From an uncultured Bacteroidales bacterium (GTDB lineage: Bacteria; Bacteroidota; Bacteroidia; Bacteroidales; Bacteroidaceae), in NCBI GenBank assembly GCA_902786925.1, contig CADAEK010000010.1, positions 1 to 64,000 on the forward strand: a stretch of 64,000 bases of DNA, read 5' to 3'. This document shows, piece by piece, positions 25,423-33,203 of this stretch; position 1 is the first letter of the stretch; every line of letters begins with the position of its first letter. The translations under genes and the position numbers were made by a program. The notes under the pieces were generated by a model, which saw only the letters and a list, made by a program, of their open reading frames with translations, ran no database searches and was not told where the DNA came from.

Positions 25423-27225
25423 ATGGAAACTAAAGACATCAAACCGCTGGAAGGCTTCGATTGGGAGGCATTCGAGAACGACGGCGTGAGCGCTGCTGAC
25501 AAGGCCGCTCAACAGGCTGCCTACGAAGGCACTCTCAACAACGTTAACGACAACGAGGTTGTTGAAGGTACTGTTACCTCTATCAACGATCGTGAAGTTG
25601 TTGTGAACATCGGCTACAAGAGCGAAGGCATCATTGCAAAGAATGAGTTCCGCTACGCTCCAGACCTCAAAGTTGGCGACACCGTTGAGGTTTACATCGA
25701 GAATCAGGAAGACAAGAAGGGTCAGCTCGTGCTCTCTCACAAGAAAGCACGCCAGGCACGCTCTTGGGACCGCGTGAATGCAGCCCTTGCAAACGACGAA
25801 ATCGTAACAGGTTTCGTGAAGTGCCGCACAAAGGGTGGTATGATTGTTGACGTGCTCGGCACTGAGGCATTCCTCCCAGGTTCTCAGATTGACGTTAAGC
25901 CTATCCGCGACTACGATACATTTGTTGGCAAAACCATGGAGTTCAAGATTGTCAAGATCAATCAGGAGTTCCGCAACGTGGTTGTCAGCCACAAAGCTCT
26001 TATCGAGGCAGAGCTTGAGGCTCAGAAGAAGGAGATTATCTCTAAGCTCGAAAAGGGCCAGATTCTTGAAGGTACTGTCAAGAACATCACCAACTACGGC
26101 GTATTCATCGACCTCGGTGGTGTTGACGGTCTCATCCACATCACAGACCTCTCTTGGGGCCGCGTAAGCGATCCTAAGGAAATCGTGCAGCTCGACCAAA
26201 AGCTCAACGTTGTTATTATTGATTTCGACGACGAGAAGAAGCGCATCGCTCTCGGCTTGAAGCAGCTCACTCCACACCCATGGGATGCTCTTGATCCAAA
26301 CCTCAAGGTTGGTGACAAGGTACACGGTAAGGTGGTTGTTATGGCTGACTACGGCGCATTCATCGAGATTGCACCTGGCGTAGAAGGTCTCATCCACGTT
26401 TCTGAAATGTCTTGGAGCGCACACCTCCACTCTGCACAGGAGTTCATGAAGGTAGGCGACGAGGTTGACGCTGTTATCCTTACCCTCGACCGCGAGGAGC
26501 GCAAGATGTCTCTCGGCGTGAAGCAGCTGAAGGCTGATCCATGGGAGAACATCGAGGAGAAGTATCCTGTAGGCAGCCAGCACACCGCAAAGGTTCGCAA
26601 CTTCACTAACTTCGGCGTATTCGTAGAGGTAGAGGAAGGCGTTGACGGTCTTATTCACATTTCTGACCTTTCTTGGACTAAGAAGGTCAAGCACCCATCA
26701 GAGTTCACTAAGATTGGTGAGCCAATTGAAGTTCAGGTGCTCGACATCGACAAGGAGAACCGCCGTCTCTCTCTCGGCCACAAGCAACTCGAAGAGAATC
26801 CTTGGGACAAGTTCGAAGAAATCTTCACTCAGGATTCTGTACACCAGGGCAAGATTACTGAAGTGCTCGACAAGGGTGCAGTGATCGCTCTCGAAGGTGG
26901 TGTAGAAGGCTTCGCTACTCCAAAGCACCTCGTGAAGGAAGATGGCAGCCAGGCACAGCTTGGTGAGACACTTGACTTCAAGGTAATCGAGTTCAACAAG
27001 GATTCAAAGCGCATCATCCTCTCTCACTCTCGCATCTTCGAAGATGTGGCTCGTGCAGAGGCTAAGGCAGCTAAGAAGGCAGAAGGTGCTGCTAAGAAAG
27101 CAAGCCGTCCACAGAAGGAGCAGGCTCCTGTTATCAAGAATGTAGCAGCTTCAACTTCTCTCGGCGACATCGACGCTCTCGCAGCCCTCAAGGCTCAGAT
27201 GACTGACGAAGCAAAAGGTGAATAA
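25423..27225 (+). CDS. rpsA: 30S ribosomal protein S1
   Basis: A 600-residue protein with six consecutive S1 (OB-fold) domains separated by about 85 residues. Successive copies are recognisable by GxVxxITxxGxFVxL-type starts, such as TVKNITNYGVFIDLGGVDGLIH, and by DLSW/EMSW turns. S1 binds mRNA and unfolds it on the 30S subunit, which matters in a phylum with little Shine-Dalgarno pairing. The C-terminal 60 residues after the last domain are Ala/Lys/Glu-rich. Codon use is extremely biased toward frequent codons. It has its own promoter and terminator. Confidence 0.96.
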   Translation: METKDIKPLEGFDWEAFENDGVSAADKAAQQAAYEGTLNNVNDNEVVEGTVTSINDREVVVNIGYKSEGIIAKNEFRYAPDLKVGDTVEVYIENQEDKKGQLVLSHKKARQARSWDRVNAALANDEIVTGFVKCRTKGGMIVDVLGTEAFLPGSQIDVKPIRDYDTFVGKTMEFKIVKINQEFRNVVVSHKALIEAELEAQKKEIISKLEKGQILEGTVKNITNYGVFIDLGGVDGLIHITDLSWGRVSDPKEIVQLDQKLNVVIIDFDDEKKRIALGLKQLTPHPWDALDPNLKVGDKVHGKVVVMADYGAFIEIAPGVEGLIHVSEMSWSAHLHSAQEFMKVGDEVDAVILTLDREERKMSLGVKQLKADPWENIEEKYPVGSQHTAKVRNFTNFGVFVEVEEGVDGLIHISDLSWTKKVKHPSEFTKIGEPIEVQVLDIDKENRRLSLGHKQLEENPWDKFEEIFTQDSVHQGKITEVLDKGAVIALEGGVEGFATPKHLVKEDGSQAQLGETLDFKVIEFNKDSKRIILSHSRIFEDVARAEAKAAKKAEGAAKKASRPQKEQAPVIKNVAASTSLGDIDALAALKAQMTDEAKGE

Positions 27226-27247
27226 TCTTCACTAAAGCAACATACCC

Positions 27248-27280
27248 AAGGGACATGTCCACAAGGATATGTCCCTTTTT
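27248..27280 (+). terminator. rpsA terminator
   Basis: A 12-bp stem (AGGGACATGTCC with GGATATGTCCCT, one G-T wobble), loop ACAA, then five T's, 24 bases after the stop. Confidence 0.88.
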
Positions 27281-27331
27281 ATACACATTATAATATATAT
27301 AAGCTCAATATATATTAAATAATAAAATATC

Positions 27332-27964
27332 ATGACTTACAAAAGCATTATCCCCTCGATTCTGCTATTCTCCCTGCTCATGCTTATAGCCTGCGAATCG
27401 AAACAAGAAAAGTTTCCAGGCGAGATGACTGACGAAGAGTGGGAAAACCGTCCCACGCTAGAAGACATCATCTGCGACAGCATCGCAGAAAAGGAAGACA
27501 TCAGCGTGGAATGTGCCGCTCTTTGCAATGACCTCAATAATGACATCCGAGACCTTGCTATGGTTAACTCACCCACAGCACTTATCTATGCAAAAAAGGA
27601 CCACCAAGCCCTAATAGCTAACGTGACCCGGAGCGCAAAGGGATTCAAAGCTCATGAACGCACCATCCTCCATGATTATTGCGAACAGGCTGTTAACGCA
27701 TACGACGATGTATGCCGCCGCTATGAAGTTCCGGCAACAGGCGTCATTGCTAATCTTGAGCAACTCTCTCATGACATTGACCAAGTGCACTCTGTCAAAG
27801 AATTCGAAGACTACAAGGATCGGCATTATGGCGTGATTAAAGAACTCGACGACATTCACTTGTGTATTGAGCGCCGAAGCAACGACATACCCAAGGTGAA
27901 ACGACTGGCACAAGCCTTGAAATCCAAATATCAAGCCAAACAAGAGGTGTACGGCAAAGAGTAA
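27332..27964 (+). CDS. Lipoprotein, helical, unknown function
   Basis: A 210-residue predicted lipoprotein: MTYKSIIPSILLFSLLMLIAC gives a lipobox (LMLIAC). The mature part starts with an acidic linker (EMTDEEWENRPTLEDI) and continues as mostly charged helices with two further Cys near 55-60. I recognise no domain. It lies between the rpsA terminator and a hairpin that serves as its own terminator, so it is probably a single-gene unit, though no promoter is evident. Confidence 0.75.
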   Translation: MTYKSIIPSILLFSLLMLIACESKQEKFPGEMTDEEWENRPTLEDIICDSIAEKEDISVECAALCNDLNNDIRDLAMVNSPTALIYAKKDHQALIANVTRSAKGFKAHERTILHDYCEQAVNAYDDVCRRYEVPATGVIANLEQLSHDIDQVHSVKEFEDYKDRHYGVIKELDDIHLCIERRSNDIPKVKRLAQALKSKYQAKQEVYGKE

Positions 27965-28038
27965 TACAAAGATAAACCCTAGGAATAGGAAGGCGAAGAG
28001 AAGCCAGTCCACCTGTACTCTCTTGAGTATTAATGATT

Positions 28039-28086
28039 AAAAAGGTTGAAAAAACAAGCTAAAACTTGATAGTTCAACCTTTTTTC
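28039..28086 (+). terminator. Terminator-like hairpin after the lipoprotein gene
   Basis: A perfect 12-bp stem, AAAAAGGTTGAA (28039-28050) with TTCAACCTTTTT (28073-28084), and an inner CAAG/CTTG pair in the loop. The right arm ends in T's. It overlaps the -33 box of the next promoter. Confidence 0.75.
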
Positions 28087-28096
28087 ATTATCTTTG
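28065..28096 (+). promoter_or_regulatory. Promoter of the aminopeptidase P gene
   Basis: CTTG (28065-28068), 20 bases, TATCTTTG (28089-28096). It sits inside the hairpin of the preceding terminator. Confidence 0.65.
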
Positions 28097-28128
28097 TAGC
28101 ATATTTATGATACATAAGAATTAGCTAT

Positions 28129-29523
28129 ATGTTTACAAAAGAGATTTATGTGCAGCGTCGCGCTGAACTGAAAAAGCTTGCAGGAGAAGGCCTCATTCTC
28201 CTTTTCGGCAACAACGATGCCCCCAACAACTATCCAGGCAATCCTTACCGCTTCCGCCAAGACAGTTGCTTCCTTTATTACTTTGGTCAAAAGCGAGAAG
28301 GATTAGTTGGTGCCATAGATATTGACAACAATAAGGAATACATCTTTGGCGATGACATCGACATAGATGATATCATTTGGTTTGGCTATGTACCATCAGT
28401 TAGCGACTTGGCTTCAGAAGTTGGTGTGCCAAACACTGCTCCAATGGCTCAACTGAAAGCCCTTGTAGACACAGCAAAGGCAAAGGGACAAACTATTCAT
28501 TTTGTGCCACAGAGCCGTCATGACCTCATGATTCAGTTGGCAGACCTTGTAGGCATTCACCCCTTGCAGTCGAAAGAGAAAGCCTCTGTCAAGCTGATTA
28601 AGACCATCGTTGATATGCGTGCAGTGAAACGCCCAGAAGAAATTGAGGAACTTAAACGCGCTGCAGACATTGGCTATCAGATGCACACCACCGCTATGAA
28701 ACTCTGCGCACCAGGCGTAACAGAGAAGTATATTGCAGGCGTTATCGAAGGTATCGCCATGAGCCTCGGAGATCGCTACTCATTCCAGTCCATCCTTTCT
28801 ATGCACGGAGAGATTCAACATGGATTCCCTAGCCACACTCCAATGGAAGCTGGGCGTTTAATGCTTTGTGATGCTGGAGCTGAAAGCAAAGAAAACTACT
28901 GTTCCGACAATACACGCGTCACCCCCATCGCAGGTAAATTCACCCAGCAACAACGTGATATTTACGCAGCAGTGGAAGCTGCTCACGATTGGGTAATCGA
29001 AAATGCAAAGTCCGGAGTGAAGTGGCTGGATATGCACCTAGGTGCATGCCGCATCATCACCGAACACTTGAAAGCCATCGGACTGATGAAGGGCGACACT
29101 GAAGAGGCAGTGCGTGCAGGTGCGCATGCCATGTTCATGCCGCATGGACTTGGCCACATGATGGGACTTGACGTGCATGATATGGAAGGGCTTGGACAGA
29201 ATTATGTCGGCTTCGATAACGAAGTGCAACCCTCTACCCAATTCGGTCTAAATTGCCTGCGTTGCGGTCGCCGTCTGCAACCCGGCTTCGTGATGACCGA
29301 CGAGCCAGGCATCTATTTCATTCCTCACCTCATTGACCTGTGGAAAAGCCAAGGCATGCACAAGGAATTCATTAATTACGATGCAGTTGAACCATTCCGT
29401 AACTTTGGCGGTGTGCGTCTGGAAGACGACATCCTCATCACGAATGATGGCTGCCGCATCGTTGGCGACAAGGTTATTCCATACCACATCAACGACGTGG
29501 AAGAATTCATCAATAACAAATAG
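28129..29523 (+). CDS. pepP: Xaa-Pro aminopeptidase (M24B)
   Basis: A 464-residue cytosolic metallopeptidase that removes N-terminal residues preceding proline. Residues 1-165 are the creatinase-type N domain. The pita-bread catalytic domain carries the dimetal ligands: Asp in LMLCDAGAE (about 246), Asp in CSDNTRVTP (about 258), His in PHGLGHMMGLDVHD (about 341-352), Glu in TDEPGIYF (about 391) and Glu in VRLEDDILIT (about 432). Length and order match the family. It shares a transcription unit with the C1 peptidase 23 bases downstream, which forms a small peptidase pair. Confidence 0.94.
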   Translation: MFTKEIYVQRRAELKKLAGEGLILLFGNNDAPNNYPGNPYRFRQDSCFLYYFGQKREGLVGAIDIDNNKEYIFGDDIDIDDIIWFGYVPSVSDLASEVGVPNTAPMAQLKALVDTAKAKGQTIHFVPQSRHDLMIQLADLVGIHPLQSKEKASVKLIKTIVDMRAVKRPEEIEELKRAADIGYQMHTTAMKLCAPGVTEKYIAGVIEGIAMSLGDRYSFQSILSMHGEIQHGFPSHTPMEAGRLMLCDAGAESKENYCSDNTRVTPIAGKFTQQQRDIYAAVEAAHDWVIENAKSGVKWLDMHLGACRIITEHLKAIGLMKGDTEEAVRAGAHAMFMPHGLGHMMGLDVHDMEGLGQNYVGFDNEVQPSTQFGLNCLRCGRRLQPGFVMTDEPGIYFIPHLIDLWKSQGMHKEFINYDAVEPFRNFGGVRLEDDILITNDGCRIVGDKVIPYHINDVEEFINNK

Positions 29524-29546
29524 AACTTATTATGACTAACAACTAT

Positions 29547-30731
29547 ATGAAAAAGACTTTATTATTGACCGCGCTCCTCTCGCTCGGCACCTTCCTCTTT
29601 GCACAAGAGAAAAATGATGGATTTCAGTTCACCGTAGTGAAAGAAAATCCTATTACATCTACAAAAAACCAAAACAGATCTGGCACATGCTGGGCCTTTT
29701 CTTCCCTCGGTTTCTTCGAGGCGGAGCTGCTCCGCATGGGTAAAGGCGAATGGGACTTCTCCGAAATGTACCTAGCCCACAAGACATACGAAGACCGCGC
29801 CAAGGCAACTGTTCGCCTGCATGGCGACATGGACTTCAGCCAAGGCGGTTCCTTCTACGACTGCGTGTATTGCATGAAGAACTACGGAATGATTCCCCAG
29901 TCCGCTATGCCAGAACCTGGCACACTTTATGGAGATTCATTGCCCAACTTCGGTGAGTTCTTCAGCATCCTCACCCCAATGGTGAAAGCTGTAGCAAAAG
30001 GCGAGCAAAAGAAGCTCTCCCCCATTTGGTTCAAGCCTATTAACGCAACACTTGACGCCTATCTCGGTGAAGTGCCTACAGAGTTCACCTACAAAGGCAA
30101 AAAGTACACACCAAAATCATACATGGCATCCACGGGCTTAAATATGGATGACTACGTAAGTCTCACTTCTTTCACACACCACCCCTTCTATGAGCAGTTC
30201 GTCATCGAAGTGCAGGACAATTGGCGATGGGGACTTTCCTACAACCTTCCCCTCGACGAATTCATGGAAGTAATGGAATCTGCCGTAAAGAACGGTTACA
30301 CCTTTGCATGGGGTGCCGATGTGTCTGAAAACGGCTTCTCACGCGAAGGTATCGCTGTATGTCCTGACCTCAAAAAAGTGAAAGAGACCAGCGGAAGCGA
30401 CTATGAGCACTGGTTCGGGACGTCTGGCACTCCAAGCCGTGCAGCCTACACCGCTCGCCCATTGCCTGAAATCACAGTCACTCAGGAGATGCGCCAAGAG
30501 GCATACGACAACTGGGAGACAACAGACGATCACGGCATGATTATCTATGGTATCGCCAAGGACCAGAATGGCAAAGAATACTTCATGGTGAAGAACTCTT
30601 GGGGCACAGACTACAAGTACAATGGTGTATGGTATGCATCTAAGGCATTCGTGGCATACAAGACCTTAAACATCCTCATTCACAAGGATGCCCTTCCAAA
30701 GAATATTGCTAAGAAGCTCGGCATCAAGTAA
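29547..30731 (+). CDS. pepC: Secreted C1-family aminopeptidase (PepC/bleomycin hydrolase-like)
   Basis: A 394-residue papain-like cysteine peptidase. Starting at 29547 gives a signal peptide (MKKTLLLTALLSLGTFLFAQ), so this copy is exported, unlike the cytosolic PepC of lactobacilli. Catalytic residues are visible: Cys in RSGTCWAFSSLGFFEAE near 50, His in DDHGMIIYGIA near 330 and Asn in VKNSWGTDY near 350. The protein ends with KKLGIK rather than the autoregulatory C-terminal tail seen in bleomycin hydrolase. It is shorter than PepC (about 440). It likely degrades peptides in the periplasm. Confidence 0.9.
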   Translation: MKKTLLLTALLSLGTFLFAQEKNDGFQFTVVKENPITSTKNQNRSGTCWAFSSLGFFEAELLRMGKGEWDFSEMYLAHKTYEDRAKATVRLHGDMDFSQGGSFYDCVYCMKNYGMIPQSAMPEPGTLYGDSLPNFGEFFSILTPMVKAVAKGEQKKLSPIWFKPINATLDAYLGEVPTEFTYKGKKYTPKSYMASTGLNMDDYVSLTSFTHHPFYEQFVIEVQDNWRWGLSYNLPLDEFMEVMESAVKNGYTFAWGADVSENGFSREGIAVCPDLKKVKETSGSDYEHWFGTSGTPSRAAYTARPLPEITVTQEMRQEAYDNWETTDDHGMIIYGIAKDQNGKEYFMVKNSWGTDYKYNGVWYASKAFVAYKTLNILIHKDALPKNIAKKLGIK

Positions 30732-30763
30732 CAGAACAATAACACTATATCACTATAACTAAC

Positions 30764-30805
30764 AAGAGGCAAAAGTTGCGAATAACTTTTGCCTCTTATT
30801 GTTTT
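30764..30805 (+). terminator. Hairpin terminator after the C1 peptidase gene
   Basis: A perfect 14-bp stem, AAGAGGCAAAAGTT with AACTTTTGCCTCTT, around GCGAAT, then ATTGTTTT. It lies between convergent genes; the plus strand has the better T tail. Confidence 0.8.
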
Positions 30806-30829
30806 AATCGAACCCGAACTTACCCCATA

Positions 30830-32662
30830 TCATTTCTTCCACAAATTAGAGATATACTCATCAAACTGTTCTCTATATCCATTGAAGATGTTGATATCGA
30901 CAGAGCCGCGTATGCCTGAGACACGACCATCGCAACAGAGCTGCCAAAAGAGAAGACGCACATCGGGGCGATAGACGTTATAGCGAGCAATCCAAACAGG
31001 ATAGGTTTGACATAAGTCGGGAGCATGATGCAGGTGTGTCTTGACAAACATTTGGCTAATGTAAAGGATAGGACGTTTTCCTGTTGCTCGTTCCACGATG
31101 GTAAGCCAGTCACGCATATTAGCAAAGAGCCACTCTTCTCCCCCAGCCTTCTCAATAGCCTCATCTGTAGGTTCTACATCCAGCACAGGCGGCATATCTG
31201 ACGAGAGAATCTCTGTATTCTCAAGGAAATAATTTGCTTGTTCTTTTCCTGAAGAGTGAAGGGAAAAGAAATGATAGGCTCCACACAAAAGGCCATTACG
31301 ACGTGCATCGTGAGCATCTTGATGGTAGTAGGCAGACTTAATGGTGGCGCCTTGAGTGGACTTAATATAGACGAAACTAACAGGGAAATCGATAGGACCT
31401 TCTACATATTTACTATTTTGTGGTCCTAAAGAAGTGATTCGTAGTTGCTTCCAGTTGATGGGATAAATACGACGACCAAATTCATGCTGATAGCGACTAA
31501 TATCGATTCCATAAACACGATTATCAGTATAGTTCATCTTCTCTCCCAAGAAACGGTTCTCTGCCCATTCTCCTGCTTTGACACCGTGTCCGTCTGCCAA
31601 ATAAAAACCGTGTCCGTGTCTTGTTCCGTGATGCCATTCGCCTTCGTAATAGTCGCCATTAGCATACTGCATCACACCATATCCCTGTGGGATTCCTTCC
31701 TCAGTCATTCGCCCATGGTAAATATTGCACGCCGTATCAACCGAAGCACCTTCAAAGAGAGTGTCGCTTTGAATAAAGCGATAAAAATCCAATGAAGTTA
31801 AGCCACTCCCTTCTACTAACGGAGAATGATAGTTGAGATGATGAAGTTTCACTTTCCATTCATAAATCAAGTTCGAAAAGTCGGTATCTATGAAGACTGG
31901 AGTGCTCAATGCCAAACAAGAATCAGGGATAGACGTTAAAGTGTCGTTGCGTAAAATAACCATACGATAATCCTCACACCCTGTTTTCATATGGCGCAAA
32001 GATGGAGCCCATACAACAGAAGAAGTCTCATGGAGCGGAGTGGAATGAAGCGCATATTCTTTCACCACTTTCACCTGCAACTTGCATCTTTTAGAGAGCC
32101 CCTCTTTCAGCAGACGAATCATGCTTTCCAAATGGTCGCTATTCACTTTCAACTGATAAGCAGAATTAGCCACACCAATGTATTCGATGTCAAATATACT
32201 GTGATGCTGAAGATAATAATCTACCTCGTTCCTCAATCTTGCATTACGTTGAAGTTTCTGCCGCATACGGTACAGATTCTTCGCAACTATGCTATCCAAT
32301 GCTGTGGACATAACCTTCACCTGTGCCTCCATCTTCGCATGTTCATCAAGTGCCATGATGCAACCCCAAGCAGAAGGTAAGAAAGAAGAACTGTTCACCC
32401 ATACACCCACTCCCTCGGTATAGACCATAGAAGAGTCTCGACTAGTGGTGAAACAAGTAAAAGAAGAATCGTCAGGTGTAAAACCTGAAAAATATGCGAT
32501 TTCCTTTCCATCGGCCAATAAGGCAAAACACGCCCGTTGCGTCACATCTACTTTTGCATGCTCCACGTCTTCCTCCGTCCAGGAACGATTCAAGTAGCAA
32601 ATCAGATAGACAACAATACCAGTCAGCAATCCTAATCCTATAAAAACAATCTTCCTTCGCAT
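30830..32662 (-). CDS. MORN-repeat and GH25 muramidase fusion protein
   Basis: A 610-residue protein with an unusual domain order. Residues 6-25 form a transmembrane anchor. Residues about 30-310 are a region I do not recognise, with charged helices and a beta-rich part. About 325-390 hold two to three MORN units (YYEGEWHHGTRHGHGFY is the clearest). About 395-605 are a GH25 domain with GIDISRYQ, VYIKSTQGATIK and the catalytic DVE in MPPVLDVEPTD. Anchored in the inner membrane, it would cut glycan strands from the periplasmic side. It lies 21 bases after rlmH and is co-directional with relA. The MORN part resembles the free MORN protein at 1-2 kb. Confidence 0.88.
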   Translation of the reverse strand: MRRKIVFIGLGLLTGIVVYLICYLNRSWTEEDVEHAKVDVTQRACFALLADGKEIAYFSGFTPDDSSFTCFTTSRDSSMVYTEGVGVWVNSSSFLPSAWGCIMALDEHAKMEAQVKVMSTALDSIVAKNLYRMRQKLQRNARLRNEVDYYLQHHSIFDIEYIGVANSAYQLKVNSDHLESMIRLLKEGLSKRCKLQVKVVKEYALHSTPLHETSSVVWAPSLRHMKTGCEDYRMVILRNDTLTSIPDSCLALSTPVFIDTDFSNLIYEWKVKLHHLNYHSPLVEGSGLTSLDFYRFIQSDTLFEGASVDTACNIYHGRMTEEGIPQGYGVMQYANGDYYEGEWHHGTRHGHGFYLADGHGVKAGEWAENRFLGEKMNYTDNRVYGIDISRYQHEFGRRIYPINWKQLRITSLGPQNSKYVEGPIDFPVSFVYIKSTQGATIKSAYYHQDAHDARRNGLLCGAYHFFSLHSSGKEQANYFLENTEILSSDMPPVLDVEPTDEAIEKAGGEEWLFANMRDWLTIVERATGKRPILYISQMFVKTHLHHAPDLCQTYPVWIARYNVYRPDVRLLFWQLCCDGRVSGIRGSVDINIFNGYREQFDEYISNLWKK

Positions 32663-32683
32663 TACCTCATTCGATTGAATCGC

Positions 32684-33157
32684 CTATTCGTGATGATAGG
32701 GTTCTCCCCGCATAATAGTCATGGCGCGATAGAGTTGCTCCACAAAGATGAGACGAATCATCTGGTGAGAAAACGTCATCTTAGAAAGCGAAAGCTTCTC
32801 GTTCGCTTTAGCATACACATCAGGAGAGAATCCATAGGGACCACCAATAACGAAAACCAAACGCTTGCTGACGGTCTGCATCTTCTGCTCCATGTATTTA
32901 GAGAACTCAATGCTCCGCAATTCTTTGCCATGCTCATCTAGTAGCACCACATGGTCGCCTGCTTGAAACTGTTTCAAAATCAATTCTCCTTCCTGCTGCT
33001 TCTGTTGTTCAGCCGAGAGATTCTTCGTATTCTTCAACTCAGGAATGGTAATGATTTCGAAACCGATATAGTGCTTCACACGCGATGCATAGTCGTCAAT
33101 CAACTCGACAAAGTGCTTATTCACAGTTTTTCCGACTAATAAAAGAGCTACCCGCAT
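32684..33157 (-). CDS. rlmH: 23S rRNA pseudouridine(1915)-N3-methyltransferase
   Basis: A 157-residue SPOUT enzyme that methylates pseudouridine 1915 in helix 69 of 23S rRNA, on assembled ribosomes. The ATG at 33157 gives MRVALLLVGKT, the standard start; a longer frame to 33280 is noise. SAM-knot motifs are VVLLDEHGKELRSIEF, FVIGGPYGF at about 104-112 and the C-terminal LSLSKMTFSHQMIRLIFVEQLYRA. Length is the family's usual 155-160. The gene sits between relA and the GH25 fusion with gaps of 46 and 21 bases. Confidence 0.95.
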   Translation of the reverse strand: MRVALLLVGKTVNKHFVELIDDYASRVKHYIGFEIITIPELKNTKNLSAEQQKQQEGELILKQFQAGDHVVLLDEHGKELRSIEFSKYMEQKMQTVSKRLVFVIGGPYGFSPDVYAKANEKLSLSKMTFSHQMIRLIFVEQLYRAMTIMRGEPYHHE

Positions 33158-33203
33158 AGTGTTTGAATTTAATATATTACAGGAATCTGCTACACATAGC
33201 GAG

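Noticed and set aside
25417-26694. A 425-codon frame antisense to rpsA
   Set aside because: The sense strand encodes S1 with clear domains. The antisense frame is open because of extreme codon bias.
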